A DNA stretch of 64,000 nucleotides from Streptomyces sp. NBC_00461 (GTDB lineage: Bacteria > Actinomycetota > Actinomycetes > Streptomycetales > Streptomycetaceae), in contig NZ_CP107902.1 of NCBI RefSeq assembly GCF_036013935.1, positions 2,513,001 through 2,577,000 of the forward strand, in the 5' to 3' direction. Position numbers and translations under genes: made by a program. The notes under the pieces are model-generated. The model was given only the letters and a program-made list of their open reading frames with translations. It ran no database searches and was not told the DNA's origin. Within the stretch, counting starts at the first letter, position 1, and each line of letters opens with the position of its first letter. This document shows, piece after piece, positions 1-8,282 of the stretch.

Positions 1-1338
1 GTAAGTCTCTTTGCCGGTGAGGGAGTTGAGGATGGTGGCGCTGCGCCAGGCGGCGAGGCCGAGGTCGGGGGTGCCGACGCCGTGGGTGTGGCGTTCGGCG
101 TTCTGCACGTAGATGTGGCAGTCGGAGCCGCTGATGGAGGGGTCGAGGGCGAGGCGGAAGTGTTGGTCGATGCGGGGGCGTTGGCGGCTGTCGCGGCGCA
201 GGTAGGGGTCGAGGCCGGCGAGGATGCGGTCGAGGGGGCGTTCGCGGTAGCCGGTGGCGAGGATGACGGCGTCGGTGGTGAGCCGGGAGCGGGTGTCCTG
301 TTGCAGGTGTTCCAGGTGGAGTTCGACCTTGGTGGTGGCGAGGCGGCCCGCGGTGCGGACTTGGACGCCGGGGGTGAGGACGACGTCGGGCCAGCCGCCG
401 TGCAGGGTGCGGTCGTAGAGCTCGTCGTGGATGGCGGTGATGGTGTCGGTGTCGATGCCCTTGTGGAGCTGCCACTGGCTGGTGACGAGGCGGTCGCGGA
501 CGCGTTCGGGGAGGGCCCGGAAGTAGCGGGTGTAGTCGGGGGTGAAGTGTTCGAGGCCGAGCTTGGAGTACTCCATGGGGGCGAAGGCCTCGGTGCGGCC
601 GAGCCAGTGGAGCTTTTCGCGGCCTGCGGGGCGGGCGCGGAGCAGGTCGAGGAAGATCTCGGCGCCTGACTGTCCCGAGCCGATGACGGTGACGTGGTCG
701 GCGGCGAGGAGGGTGTCGCGGTGGGTGAGGTAGTCGGCCGCGTGGACGACGGGGACGGCAGGTGCTTCGACGAGCGGTTTGAGGGGTTCGGGGACGTAGG
801 GCTCGGTGCCGATGCCGAGGACGATGTTCCTGGTGTAGGTACGGCCGAGCGCTTCGGCTTCTCCGTCGGTGTCGAGCTGGGTGAAGTCGACTTCGAAGAG
901 GTCGCGTTCGGGGTTCCAGCGGACGGCGTCGACCTGGTGGCCGAAGTGGAGTCCGGGGAGGCTGTCGGCTACCCAGCGGCAGTAGGCGTCGTATTCGGCG
1001 CGCTGGATGTGGAAGCGCTCGGCGAAGTAGAAGGGGAAGAGGCGGTCGCGGGCCTTGAGGTGGTTGAGGAAGGTCCAGGGGCTGGCGGGGTCGGCGAGTG
1101 TCACCAGGTCGGCGAGGAAGGGGACTTGGATGCGGGCTCCGTCGATGAGGAGGCCGGAGTGCCAGTCGAAGGAGGGTCGCTGTTCGTAGAAGGCGGTGTC
1201 GAGTTCGGTGAGGGGGTGGGCGAGGGCGGCGAGCGAGAGGTTGAAGGGGCCGATGCCGATGCCGACCAGGTCGCGGGGTGCGTCGGGCTCGTGGTGTGGG
1301 GGGTGGGGCTGGGGCTGGGCGTGGGGGGTGGTGCTCAT
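1..1338 (-). CDS. desB: Lysine/cadaverine N-monooxygenase, siderophore biosynthesis (C-terminus cut by window edge)
   Basis: The frame is open from an ATG at 1338 to the window edge, giving 446 visible residues. The N-terminal FAD-binding motif GIGIGPFNLSLAAL and the later NADPH-binding stretch VIGSGQSGAEIF are typical of the siderophore lysine/ornithine N-hydroxylase family, which is FAD- and NADPH-dependent. In desferrioxamine synthesis this enzyme hydroxylates cadaverine. It follows desA on the same strand by 97 bp, as in desABCD operons, so I infer the same role; desC and desD would lie left of the window. No stop codon is visible. Confidence 0.85.
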   Translation of the reverse strand, partial: MSTTPHAQPQPHPPHHEPDAPRDLVGIGIGPFNLSLAALAHPLTELDTAFYEQRPSFDWHSGLLIDGARIQVPFLADLVTLADPASPWTFLNHLKARDRLFPFYFAERFHIQRAEYDAYCRWVADSLPGLHFGHQVDAVRWNPERDLFEVDFTQLDTDGEAEALGRTYTRNIVLGIGTEPYVPEPLKPLVEAPAVPVVHAADYLTHRDTLLAADHVTVIGSGQSGAEIFLDLLRARPAGREKLHWLGRTEAFAPMEYSKLGLEHFTPDYTRYFRALPERVRDRLVTSQWQLHKGIDTDTITAIHDELYDRTLHGGWPDVVLTPGVQVRTAGRLATTKVELHLEHLQQDTRSRLTTDAVILATGYRERPLDRILAGLDPYLRRDSRQRPRIDQHFRLALDPSISGSDCHIYVQNAERHTHGVGTPDLGLAAWRSATILNSLTGKETY

Positions 1339-1367
1339 CGGGGGGTGTTTCCTTCCGCGAGTCTTTC

Positions 1368-1450
1368 GGCGGCCTGTTCGGCGGGTTCTTGGGCGGCCTG
1401 TTCGGCGGGGTCTCCGGCAGGGTCTTGGGGGCCTGTTAGGCGGGTTCTCC
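1368..1450. repeat. Three 24-bp imperfect direct repeats at the desA 3' end
   Basis: Units lie at 1368-1391, 1392-1415 and 1427-1450 and share a GGCCTGTTCGGCGGG core. The third unit contains the desA stop codon (1436-1438), so the first two look like duplicated copies of the end of desA placed in the desA-desB gap. This is seen directly; whether they matter for expression is unknown. Confidence 0.7.
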
Positions 1451-2809
1451 GGTGGCCTTTTCGACGAGGGTGAGGAGGGTGGCCAGGTCGTCGGGGCGGG
1501 TGTGGGGGTTGAGGAGGGTGGCCTTGAGCCAGAGGCGGCCGTCGAGGCGGGCCCGGCCGAGGACGGCGCGGCCCTGGTGGAGGAGTTCTCTGCGTACGGC
1601 GGCGATGGCGTCGTCGGTGGTGTGTGCGGGCCGGAACAGGACCGTGCTGATGGTGGGCCGGTCGTGGAGTTCGAAGCCGGGGTGCTCGTGGACGAGGGCG
1701 GCGAACTCCTGGGCCCGGTCGCAGACTTGGTCGACGAGGGCGCCGAGGCCGGTGCGGCCGAGGGTCTTGAGGGTGACGGCGATCTTGAGGACGTCGGGGC
1801 GGCGGGTGGTGCGCAGGGAGCGGCCGAGGAGGTCGGGGAGACCGGCGGCGGTGTCGTCGTCGGCGTTGAGGTAGTCGGCGTGCTGGGTGAGGGCGGCGAG
1901 GTCGCGGGGGTGGCGGACCGCGAGGATGCCCGCGGCGACCGGTTGCCAGCCGAGTTTGTGCAGGTCGAGCGTGATGGTGTGGGCGTGGTCCAGGCCGGCG
2001 AGCTTTCCGCGGTGGCGGTCGCTGAAGAGGAGGCCTCCGCCGTAGGCGGCGTCGATGTGCAGGCGGGCGTGGTGGGCGCTGCACAGGGCGGCGATCTCGG
2101 GGAGGGGGTCGATGAGTCCGGCGTCGGTGGTGCCCGCGGTGGCCGCTACTACGACGGAGCCGTGGGGGCCGGGGAGGGCGGTGAGGGCCTCGTCGAGGGC
2201 GGCGGGGTCGAGGGTGCCGGCGGGGGCGGGGACGATCACGGGGTCGGGCAGGCCGAGGAGCCAGGCGGCGCGGGGCAGCGAGTGGTGGGCGTTGGCGCCG
2301 CAGACGAGGCGGACGCCGGCGCCGTGTGCCTCGCGCGCCAGGAGCAGGGCGAGTTGGTTGGATTCGGTGCCGCCGGTGGTGACGAGGGCGTCGCAGGCGC
2401 CGGCCTCCCTCGCCAGTGCGCGGGTGACGAGGGCTTCGAGTTCGGAGGCGGCCGGTGCCTGGTCCCAGGAGTCGAGGGAGGGGTTGAGGACACTGGCGGC
2501 GAGGTCCGCGGCGGTGGCGACGGCGAGGGGCGGGCAGTGCAGGTGGGCTGCGCACAGGGGGTCGGCCGGGTCGGCGGCGCCCTCGGCGAGGGCGTGCACC
2601 AGGGTGCGCAGGGCGTCCGGGTCGCCGTCCTGCGGCAGAACGTCGCCGGCGGCGGCCCGCACCCGCGCGGCCACCGCGTCCGGTCCGCCGGCGGGCAGGG
2701 GGCCGCGGCGGGCGCGTGCGCCCTCGGCCAGGGCGTCGAGCACGGTGTCGAGGAGCGGCCGCAGGGCGCGGTGGCCTTCGGGGCCCGAGGCGAGGCTCGG
2801 TGTGCTCAT
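1436..2809 (-). CDS. desA: PLP-dependent lysine decarboxylase, desferrioxamine pathway
   Basis: This 457-residue protein is a group II PLP-dependent decarboxylase. It shows the TTGGTESNQLALLLA cofactor loop, HIDAAYGGG (the Asp that contacts the PLP ring) and LDLHKLGWQP, where the Lys should form the Schiff base. In Streptomyces, DesA makes cadaverine from lysine as the first step to desferrioxamine. The ATG at 2809 is chosen because GGGAGGAA precedes it; a longer reading to 2884 lacks such a site. Downstream is the N-monooxygenase desB. I found no DmdR-type iron box in the 295 bp upstream, which is odd for a siderophore operon. Confidence 0.85.
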   Translation of the reverse strand: MSTPSLASGPEGHRALRPLLDTVLDALAEGARARRGPLPAGGPDAVAARVRAAAGDVLPQDGDPDALRTLVHALAEGAADPADPLCAAHLHCPPLAVATAADLAASVLNPSLDSWDQAPAASELEALVTRALAREAGACDALVTTGGTESNQLALLLAREAHGAGVRLVCGANAHHSLPRAAWLLGLPDPVIVPAPAGTLDPAALDEALTALPGPHGSVVVAATAGTTDAGLIDPLPEIAALCSAHHARLHIDAAYGGGLLFSDRHRGKLAGLDHAHTITLDLHKLGWQPVAAGILAVRHPRDLAALTQHADYLNADDDTAAGLPDLLGRSLRTTRRPDVLKIAVTLKTLGRTGLGALVDQVCDRAQEFAALVHEHPGFELHDRPTISTVLFRPAHTTDDAIAAVRRELLHQGRAVLGRARLDGRLWLKATLLNPHTRPDDLATLLTLVEKATGEPA

Positions 2810-2963
2810 GGGTTCCTCCCGGGCGCGCAGGCAGAGGGAGTTCCAGCTTGTACGCGGATGCGTGCGCGTGCCCGAAAAGTTCAACGATCGGAACCCGAAA
2901 GGGTGTCCCTGTGGTGTCTGTGCGGGGCTTGGGCGGGGAGGGTGGTGTTGGTGGTGCCGGTGA

Positions 2964-2982
2964 CCGGGGGCTGCGCCCCCGG
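2964..2982. terminator. GC-rich hairpin downstream of pepN
   Basis: CCGGGGGC-TGC-GCCCCCGG forms a perfect 8-bp stem with a 3-nt loop about 120 bp past the pepN stop. Streptomyces often terminates on such hairpins without a U-tract; termination here is inferred. Confidence 0.5.
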
Positions 2983-2994
2983 ACTCCCGCTTTC

Positions 2995-3032
2995 GGCCTG
3001 AACGGCCTCGTCCTCAGACGCCGGACGGGCTG
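2995..3032 (-). repeat. Dispersed intergenic repeat, copy 1
   Basis: This 38-bp sequence is the reverse complement of 60246-60283 with one mismatch (37/38). The core reads CAGCCCGTCCGGCG on the minus strand. Both copies are intergenic and sit next to GC hairpins. From memory, this core recurs in many Streptomyces intergenic regions. Confidence 0.8.
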
Positions 3033-3104
3033 GATGGTGCGGACCGGCGCTGACAAGGGTGCCGGTCCGGGCACTCAACTACAGCCGGCGCCCCCGTGTT
3101 CGCC

Positions 3105-5603
3105 CTACGCCTCTCCCCTCACCTCCCTCACCCGCAACGCCCGTCCCAGGTCGTCGAGTTGGTCGGCCAGTTTGCGGCGCAGGGACGGGATCGGGTTGGC
3201 GTCGCTCAGGCATGCCTCGCCCAGGCGGAGTGTCTCCGGGTCGACGGCGTGCACCGGGAAGGCCCAGCGGCCGGCGGCGTCGGCGATGGCGGGGCCGCGG
3301 CGGGCGGCGACGGTCACGGCGTCGTCGTAGTAGCGCGGCACGTACTGCCGTACCAGGTCGGCCTGTTCGGGCTGCCAGAAGCCCTGGGCGGTGGCGACGA
3401 AGAGGTAGTTGGAGAGGTCGTCGCCCCCGAACATGGCCTCCCAGGCCTTGGCCTTGGCCTGCTCGTCGGGCAGGGCGGCGCGGCAGCGGGCGGCGCCCTC
3501 CTGGCCGGTGGCGGAGGGGTCGCGGTCCAGTTCGGCGGCGATGGCCGCCTCGTCGGTGGCGCCGAGGACGGCGAGCCGGGCGAGGACCCTCCAGCGCAGT
3601 TCGGGGTCCAGCTCCGGGCCGCCGGGGACGGTGCCGTCGGCGAGCCAGGCGGCGATGGCCTCGGGGTGTGCGGCGACGTCGATGATGTGGCGTACGGCGA
3701 TCAGGCGCAGGCCGGGGTTGTCGCCGTCCTCGGTGCGGCGGATGAGGTCGCGGCAGAGGGAGGAGAGGGTGGCCAGGGCGGCGGGGCGCTGCTCGGGGGT
3801 GAGATAGCGGTCGACGATGTGGGTGGCGGCGAAGGCGAGGACGCCCTGGACGAGGGCGAGGTCGGTCTCGTGCGGGAGGTGGGTGCGGGCCGTGTCGAGG
3901 TAGGCGGTGGGCGGGAGTTGGCCGTCGCGAACCGCGTCCCGCAGGGCGTTCCAGACGACGGCCCGGGTGAGGGGGTCGGGGAGGCCGGAGAGGCTGGTGC
4001 GGACCGCTTCGAAGGACTCGGGGTCGAAGCGGATCTTGGCGTAGGTGAGGTCGCCGTCGTTCAGGAGGAGCAGGGCGGGGCGCTTGCCCAGGGGCTGGGG
4101 TTTGGTCTGCGGGACGTCGAGGTCGAGGCGTTCGCGCAGGGTGAGGTGGCGGCCCTCGTCGGCGACGTCCTGGTCGTAGAGGCCGACGGCGATGCGGTGC
4201 GGGCGGCTGCCGGTGTGCTCGACGCGCAGGGTGCACGTGCCCTCGTCGCCGGGGGTGACCAGTGCGCCGAGCGTGTCGACGCCGGTGGTGCGCAGCCAGG
4301 CGTCGGCCCAGGCGTGCACGTCGCGCTCGGTGGCGGAGGCGAGGGAGTCGATGAAGTCGGCGAGGGTGGCGTTGGCGAACTTGTGGCGGGCGAAGTGGCT
4401 GTTGATGCCGGCGAGGAAGTCCTTCTCGCCGAGCCAGGCGACGAGTTGGCGTAGTGCGGAGGCGCCCTTGGCGTAGGAGATGCCGTCGAAGTTGAGGAGG
4501 GCGGAGGCCGTGTCGTCTACGTTCTCCGGGGCTACGGGGTGGGTGGACGGGCGCTGGTCGGCGTCGTAGCCCCAGGCCTTGCGGGCGACACCGAAGTCGG
4601 TCCAGGTGTCGGTGAAGCGGGTGGCTTCGGTGAGGGTCTGGTAGCCCATGTATTCGGCGAAGGACTCGTTCAGCCAGATGTCGTCCCACCAGCGCAGGGT
4701 GACGAGGTCGCCGAACCACATGTGGGCCATCTCGTGGGCGATGACCATGGCGCGGGTCTGGCGCTCGGTGTCGGTGACGGCGGAGCGGTAGACGAACTCG
4801 TCGCGGAAGGTGACCAGGCCCGGGTTCTCCATGGCGCCGGCGTTGAACTCGGGTACGAACGCCTGGTCGTAGGAGTCGAAGGGGTAGGGCTCCTCGAACT
4901 TCTCGTGGTAGCGGTCGTAGCACTGCCGGGTGATCTCGAAGAGTTCGTCGGCGTCCGCGTCGAGGTAGGGGGCCAGGGAGCGGCGGCAGTGCAGGCCGAA
5001 GGGCAGGTCGCGGTGCTCGGTGCGCACGGAGTGCCAGGGGCCTGCGGCGACTGCGACGAGGTAGGTGGAGATCAGGGGGGTGGGGGCGGCCTGCCAGTGG
5101 CCGTCGCCGAGGTGTTCGGTGGTGCTGTTGGCGAGGACGGTCCAGGCTTCGGGGGCCTTGACGGTCAGCTCGAAGACCGCCTTGAGGTCAGGCTGGTCGA
5201 AGGCGGCGAAGACGCGCTGGACGTCCTCCATGAACAGCTGCGTGTAGAGGTAGGTCTCGCCGTCGGTGGGGTCGGTGAAGCGGTGCATGCCCTCGCCGGT
5301 GCGGGAGTAGCGCATGGCGGCCTCGATGCGCAGCTCGTGTTCGCCGGCGGTGAGGTTGTTCAGGGGGAGCCTGTTGCCGTCCAGGGTCTGCGGGTCGAGG
5401 GGCTGTCCGTCGAGGGTGACGGAGCGCAGCTGTGCGGGCTTGAGCTCGACGAAGGTGCCGGCGTCCGTGCGCGTGGTGAAGCGGATGACGGTCCGGGAGT
5501 CGAAGGTCTCGTCGCCGGTGGTCAGATCGAGGTCGACCGTGTAGCGGTGGACGTCGAGGAGCTTGGCACGGGTCTGCGCTTCGTCGCGCGTCAGTACGGA
5601 CAT
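3105..5603 (-). CDS. pepN: Aminopeptidase N (M1 family zinc metallopeptidase)
   Basis: This 832-residue cytoplasmic M1 aminopeptidase removes N-terminal residues from peptides. The exopeptidase motif GAMEN (in FNAGAMENPG) and the zinc motif HEMAH, followed by the downstream Glu in NESFAEYMG, are both present. An N-terminal beta domain precedes the catalytic domain and a helical C-terminal domain follows. Length fits actinobacterial PepN. The ATG at 5603 (MSVLTRDEAQ) is chosen by similarity to usual PepN starts; no strong Shine-Dalgarno is visible, and a GTG at 5627 would add eight residues. It stands alone on its strand. Confidence 0.93.
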   Translation of the reverse strand: MSVLTRDEAQTRAKLLDVHRYTVDLDLTTGDETFDSRTVIRFTTRTDAGTFVELKPAQLRSVTLDGQPLDPQTLDGNRLPLNNLTAGEHELRIEAAMRYSRTGEGMHRFTDPTDGETYLYTQLFMEDVQRVFAAFDQPDLKAVFELTVKAPEAWTVLANSTTEHLGDGHWQAAPTPLISTYLVAVAAGPWHSVRTEHRDLPFGLHCRRSLAPYLDADADELFEITRQCYDRYHEKFEEPYPFDSYDQAFVPEFNAGAMENPGLVTFRDEFVYRSAVTDTERQTRAMVIAHEMAHMWFGDLVTLRWWDDIWLNESFAEYMGYQTLTEATRFTDTWTDFGVARKAWGYDADQRPSTHPVAPENVDDTASALLNFDGISYAKGASALRQLVAWLGEKDFLAGINSHFARHKFANATLADFIDSLASATERDVHAWADAWLRTTGVDTLGALVTPGDEGTCTLRVEHTGSRPHRIAVGLYDQDVADEGRHLTLRERLDLDVPQTKPQPLGKRPALLLLNDGDLTYAKIRFDPESFEAVRTSLSGLPDPLTRAVVWNALRDAVRDGQLPPTAYLDTARTHLPHETDLALVQGVLAFAATHIVDRYLTPEQRPAALATLSSLCRDLIRRTEDGDNPGLRLIAVRHIIDVAAHPEAIAAWLADGTVPGGPELDPELRWRVLARLAVLGATDEAAIAAELDRDPSATGQEGAARCRAALPDEQAKAKAWEAMFGGDDLSNYLFVATAQGFWQPEQADLVRQYVPRYYDDAVTVAARRGPAIADAAGRWAFPVHAVDPETLRLGEACLSDANPIPSLRRKLADQLDDLGRALRVREVRGEA

Positions 5604-5684
5604 GCAGGCAATGCTGCCCGATGGCACTGACGAGGCACAGGGGCGGATCGGTACGCGCGGGTACGCACCCCTGTGTGCGGTGCC

Positions 5685-6236
5685 CTATGTGCGGTCCCCT
5701 TCGAGCTCCCCGCCCAGGGTCTCGCTCGCGCGCTGGGTCGGGACACGGGTGTCCGGGTGGGGCAGGGCGGGGGTGCGGGGGGCGTGCTCCGGGGCCCCGG
5801 CGTGGTCCTTGACCAGGGCGCGCAGGTCGCGGACCTCCTGCGCCAGGTCGAGGTAGCGGCGGTGGGCGTCGTACAGGTAGCGGACCTTGGTGCGCAGCGC
5901 CCAGGGGTCGATGGGTTTCATGACGAGGTCGGCGACGCCGAGTCCGAAGGCGGCGGTGGTCAGTACGTGGTCGGCGCCGAAGCCGGTGAGCAGGATGACC
6001 GGTATGTGCTGGGTCTGTTCCACGCGGCGCATGTAGCGGACCACGTCCAGGCCGCTGACGCCGGGCATGCGGACGTCCAGCAGCAGCAGGCCGACGTGTC
6101 CGCGGAGCACCTGCTTGAGGGCCTCGTCGCCGTTCGTGGCGCGGCCCAGCAGATAGCCCAGCGGGGCCAGGGCGCTCTCCAGCGCGTACAGGGTGTCCTC
6201 GTGGTCGTCCACGATGAGGATCTTGGCTTCCGGCAT
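5685..6236 (-). CDS. Single-domain response regulator
   Basis: The 183-residue protein has a receiver domain over about residues 1-125: KILIVDDHED (acidic pocket), LLLLDVRMPG (phospho-acceptor Asp), LLTGF (switch Thr) and VMKPID (conserved Lys). A helical stretch follows, then a charged, probably disordered tail of about 45 residues. There is no DNA-binding output domain, so it probably acts through protein contacts. No partner histidine kinase is adjacent. The ATG at 6236 is chosen; the upstream alternative is a TTG at 6263. The signal it responds to is not deducible here. Confidence 0.85.
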   Translation of the reverse strand: MPEAKILIVDDHEDTLYALESALAPLGYLLGRATNGDEALKQVLRGHVGLLLLDVRMPGVSGLDVVRYMRRVEQTQHIPVILLTGFGADHVLTTAAFGLGVADLVMKPIDPWALRTKVRYLYDAHRRYLDLAQEVRDLRALVKDHAGAPEHAPRTPALPHPDTRVPTQRASETLGGELEGDRT

Positions 6237-6375
6237 GGCCCGTCGTCCCTCCCGCGTGGACAACCAGCTTGTGTCGAGGTGCTGACGTGGCGTGCTCGTC
6301 AGCTGACAAGGAGTGCACAGCGCAGCATGCCCCCTGCGGGCCCTCCTGTCACGCCCTTTGTGGTGTCCGACGAGG

Positions 6376-6726
6376 TCAATTGGCCGCCTGCGCGGAGCCG
6401 TTCACCGCGTCGCCCGCGATGCGCTCGTGGTGACGGATCACTTCCGCGATGATGAAGTTCAGGAACTTCTCAGCGAACGCCGGGTCCAGCTTGGCGCTCT
6501 CGGCGAGGGAGCGCAGGCGGTCGATCTGGCGGGCCTCGCGGGCCGGGTCGGCGGGCGGCAGCCGGTGTGCGGCCTTGAGGTGGCCGACCTGCTGGGTGGC
6601 CTTGAACCGCTCGGCGAGCATGTGGATGACGGCCGCGTCGATGTTGTCGATGCTGTCGCGCAGCCGGGCGAGTTCGGCGCGGACGGCGGGGTCCACGTCA
6701 CTGGTGCCGGTGTTGCTGGTGGTCAT
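6376..6726 (-). CDS. aroQ: Chorismate mutase, AroQ type
   Basis: The 116-residue all-helical AroQ-fold protein should convert chorismate to prephenate for Phe/Tyr synthesis. Typical features are the helix LRDSIDNIDAAVIHMLAERF, then KATQQVGHLKA, the loop PPADPAREARQI and a C-terminal helix ending RHHERI. The ATG at 6726 has GGTGG six bases upstream. The reading frame is open upstream without a stop through an AraC-type DNA-binding segment, so a longer fused product starting at ATG 7035 (219 residues) cannot be excluded. No other aromatic-pathway gene is adjacent. Confidence 0.85.
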   Translation of the reverse strand: MTTSNTGTSDVDPAVRAELARLRDSIDNIDAAVIHMLAERFKATQQVGHLKAAHRLPPADPAREARQIDRLRSLAESAKLDPAFAEKFLNFIIAEVIRHHERIAGDAVNGSAQAAN

Positions 6727-6732
6727 GGGCAT

Positions 6733-7128
6733 CCACCCTACGTGGCGGACGAGGGTTCGATCATCGGGGTGGGGGACCTGGTCGCTCCAGCCGCCGGGGA
6801 CGGCGTGGTACTGCTGGGCGCGGAAGCGGACGGGGGGCATGCCGACGCGGCGGGTGAACAGCCGGGAGAAATAGGCCGGATCGTCGTAGCCGACGCGGCG
6901 GGCGACGGCGGTGACGGGCAGTTCGGTGGCGGCGAGGAGTTCCTTGGCAAGGCCCAGGCGGATGGCGAGGAGGTAGTCCTTGGGGCTGCAGCCGGCGCCG
7001 CCGCGGACGGCGGTGCGCAGTTCGGCGGGGGTCATGCCGTGCCGGGCCGCGTGGTCGGCGACCGACAGCGGCAGGCACGCGTCGCGGGCGAGGGCCTTGA
7101 GGACGGGGTCGCCGTCGGGGGCGAGGTC
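6733..7128 (-). pseudogene. AraC-type DNA-binding domain remnant, in frame with chorismate mutase
   Basis: The translation shows a full AraC double helix-turn-helix: first helix set around LPLSVADHAARHGMTPAEL, then CSPKDYLLAIRLGLAKELL, then AVARRVGYDDPAYFSRLF and MPPVRFRAQ. The usual sensory N-terminal domain is missing. The only in-frame ATG (7035) lies inside the first helix-turn-helix, and no ATG, GTG or TTG in frame upstream would include it. It runs without a stop into the chorismate mutase. It is either a 5'-truncated regulator or part of a fusion; I favour a remnant. Confidence 0.55.
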
Positions 7129-7169
7129 GGCACGGGCGCGGGGACGGGGACGGGGAGGGTTTTCCTGCG

Positions 7170-7201
7170 GACCGCCTGACCGCCTGACCGTCTGACCGCC
7201 T
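7170..7201. repeat. 8-bp tandem repeat, four copies
   Basis: GACCGCCT, GACCGCCT, GACCGTCT, GACCGCCT follow each other without gaps, just upstream of the AraC-type remnant. This may mark slippage-related decay of the missing 5' part of that gene. Confidence 0.75.
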
Positions 7202-7342
7202 GCCCATCCGGTCTGACCGTCGAGAGCTTGTGCGCCGGCGTGTACGGAGCCGGCGCCCAGCTCGTCCGGAGACGGGCCAGGGGAAATCCGCTCGCGTCCC
7301 CGTAGAGTGGAATCGGGTTCAGGGCGTCTTGGGGGTTCAGGC

Positions 7343-8242
7343 GTGGCGAACGGCGGACCGGTCGAGCACGGCTACCCACACCTGGAGACGGTGCGGGCCG
7401 CCATCACCGCGCTCTACAAACGGTTGTCGTACGACACCATCCAGACGTTCTCGAGCAGCGTGGCGCCCGCCGACGTGGCGTTCGGCGACACGGACGATCT
7501 CTATCTGGGTGCGCAGCGGGTGGCCCGCGAGCTCGTCCGGCACTACCGCCTTCCGGACGCCCGCATGATCGTCGGCTTCCGCGAGATGCAGCATGCGGCG
7601 AACGTCGAACTCGCCGCGGGCCCCGAGTACTTCGTCGAACTGAACGACCGCTTCCGCACCCACCGCCGCGACATCGGCGCCGCCCTGGCCCACGAGGTCA
7701 TGCATGTCTATCTGCACCGCCTGGGCCTGTCCTTCCCGGGCACCCGCGACAACGAGATCCTCACGGACACGGCGACGACATACCTGGGGGCGGGCTGGCT
7801 GCTGCTGGACGCCTATCGGGAGGATTCGGCGTCCTCCCAGAAGCTCGGCTATCTGACGCCCGAGGAATTCGGCTACGTCCTGGCGAAGCGGGCGCTGATC
7901 TTCGACGAGGACCCGTCCATCTGGTTCACCAGCCCCCAGGCCTACGAGGCCTACACCCGCGGCATGGCACAGGCCCGTCACGACGAACAGCAGCCCCCGC
8001 TGACGGCGGCCGGCTGGGCGGGCCGTCGCCGCTACGCCCGCGACCGCCGCCACGCCCAGGACACCCGTGCCCCGGCGTCCGCCCGCCCGGAAGCCCCGTA
8101 CACCTTCACTCCCGACGGCCGCGGGCCCCTCCGGGTGTCGTTCCCCTGCCCCACCTGTCATCAGCGCATCAGGGTGCCGGTACGGGGGCGCGTCCGCGCG
8201 CGGTGTGCGCTGTGCAGGACGGTGCTGGAGTGCGACACCTGA
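7343..8242 (+). CDS. Predicted zinc metallopeptidase with C-terminal Cys4 zinc ribbon
   Basis: The 299-residue protein carries the zinc-binding motif AHEVMHVYLH (HExxH) near residue 120, followed by a downstream acidic region (DNEILTDTATTYLG) that may supply the third ligand. The C-terminus has CPTC and CALC pairs, a probable zinc ribbon. I do not recognise a characterised family member and no substrate can be assigned. The GTG at 7343 is chosen because GGGGG lies seven bases upstream; a GTG at 7307 would add twelve residues. There is no signal peptide, so it is probably cytoplasmic. Confidence 0.75.
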   Translation: MANGGPVEHGYPHLETVRAAITALYKRLSYDTIQTFSSSVAPADVAFGDTDDLYLGAQRVARELVRHYRLPDARMIVGFREMQHAANVELAAGPEYFVELNDRFRTHRRDIGAALAHEVMHVYLHRLGLSFPGTRDNEILTDTATTYLGAGWLLLDAYREDSASSQKLGYLTPEEFGYVLAKRALIFDEDPSIWFTSPQAYEAYTRGMAQARHDEQQPPLTAAGWAGRRRYARDRRHAQDTRAPASARPEAPYTFTPDGRGPLRVSFPCPTCHQRIRVPVRGRVRARCALCRTVLECDT

Positions 8243-8282
8243 GATCCGGGATCCGGGATCCGGGATGCACTGCCCGCCCCCC

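Larger units (their letters stand above)
2810..3104. other. Intergenic region between pepN end and desA start
   Basis: No convincing gene. It holds the presumed desA promoter side (a short dyad GTTC-N8-GAAC at 2879-2894), a GC hairpin at 2964-2982 and a dispersed repeat at 2995-3032. The overlapping open frames read as low-complexity Arg/Pro/Gly protein and are not supported. Confidence 0.6.

Noticed and set aside
1196..3001. Long open frame antisense to desA
   Set aside because: The sequence is low-complexity Gly/Val/Glu and overlaps desA, which has clear PLP motifs.
2810..3104. Iron box upstream of desA
   Set aside because: I searched both strands by eye for TTAGG/CCTAA-type dyads and found none with the right spacing.
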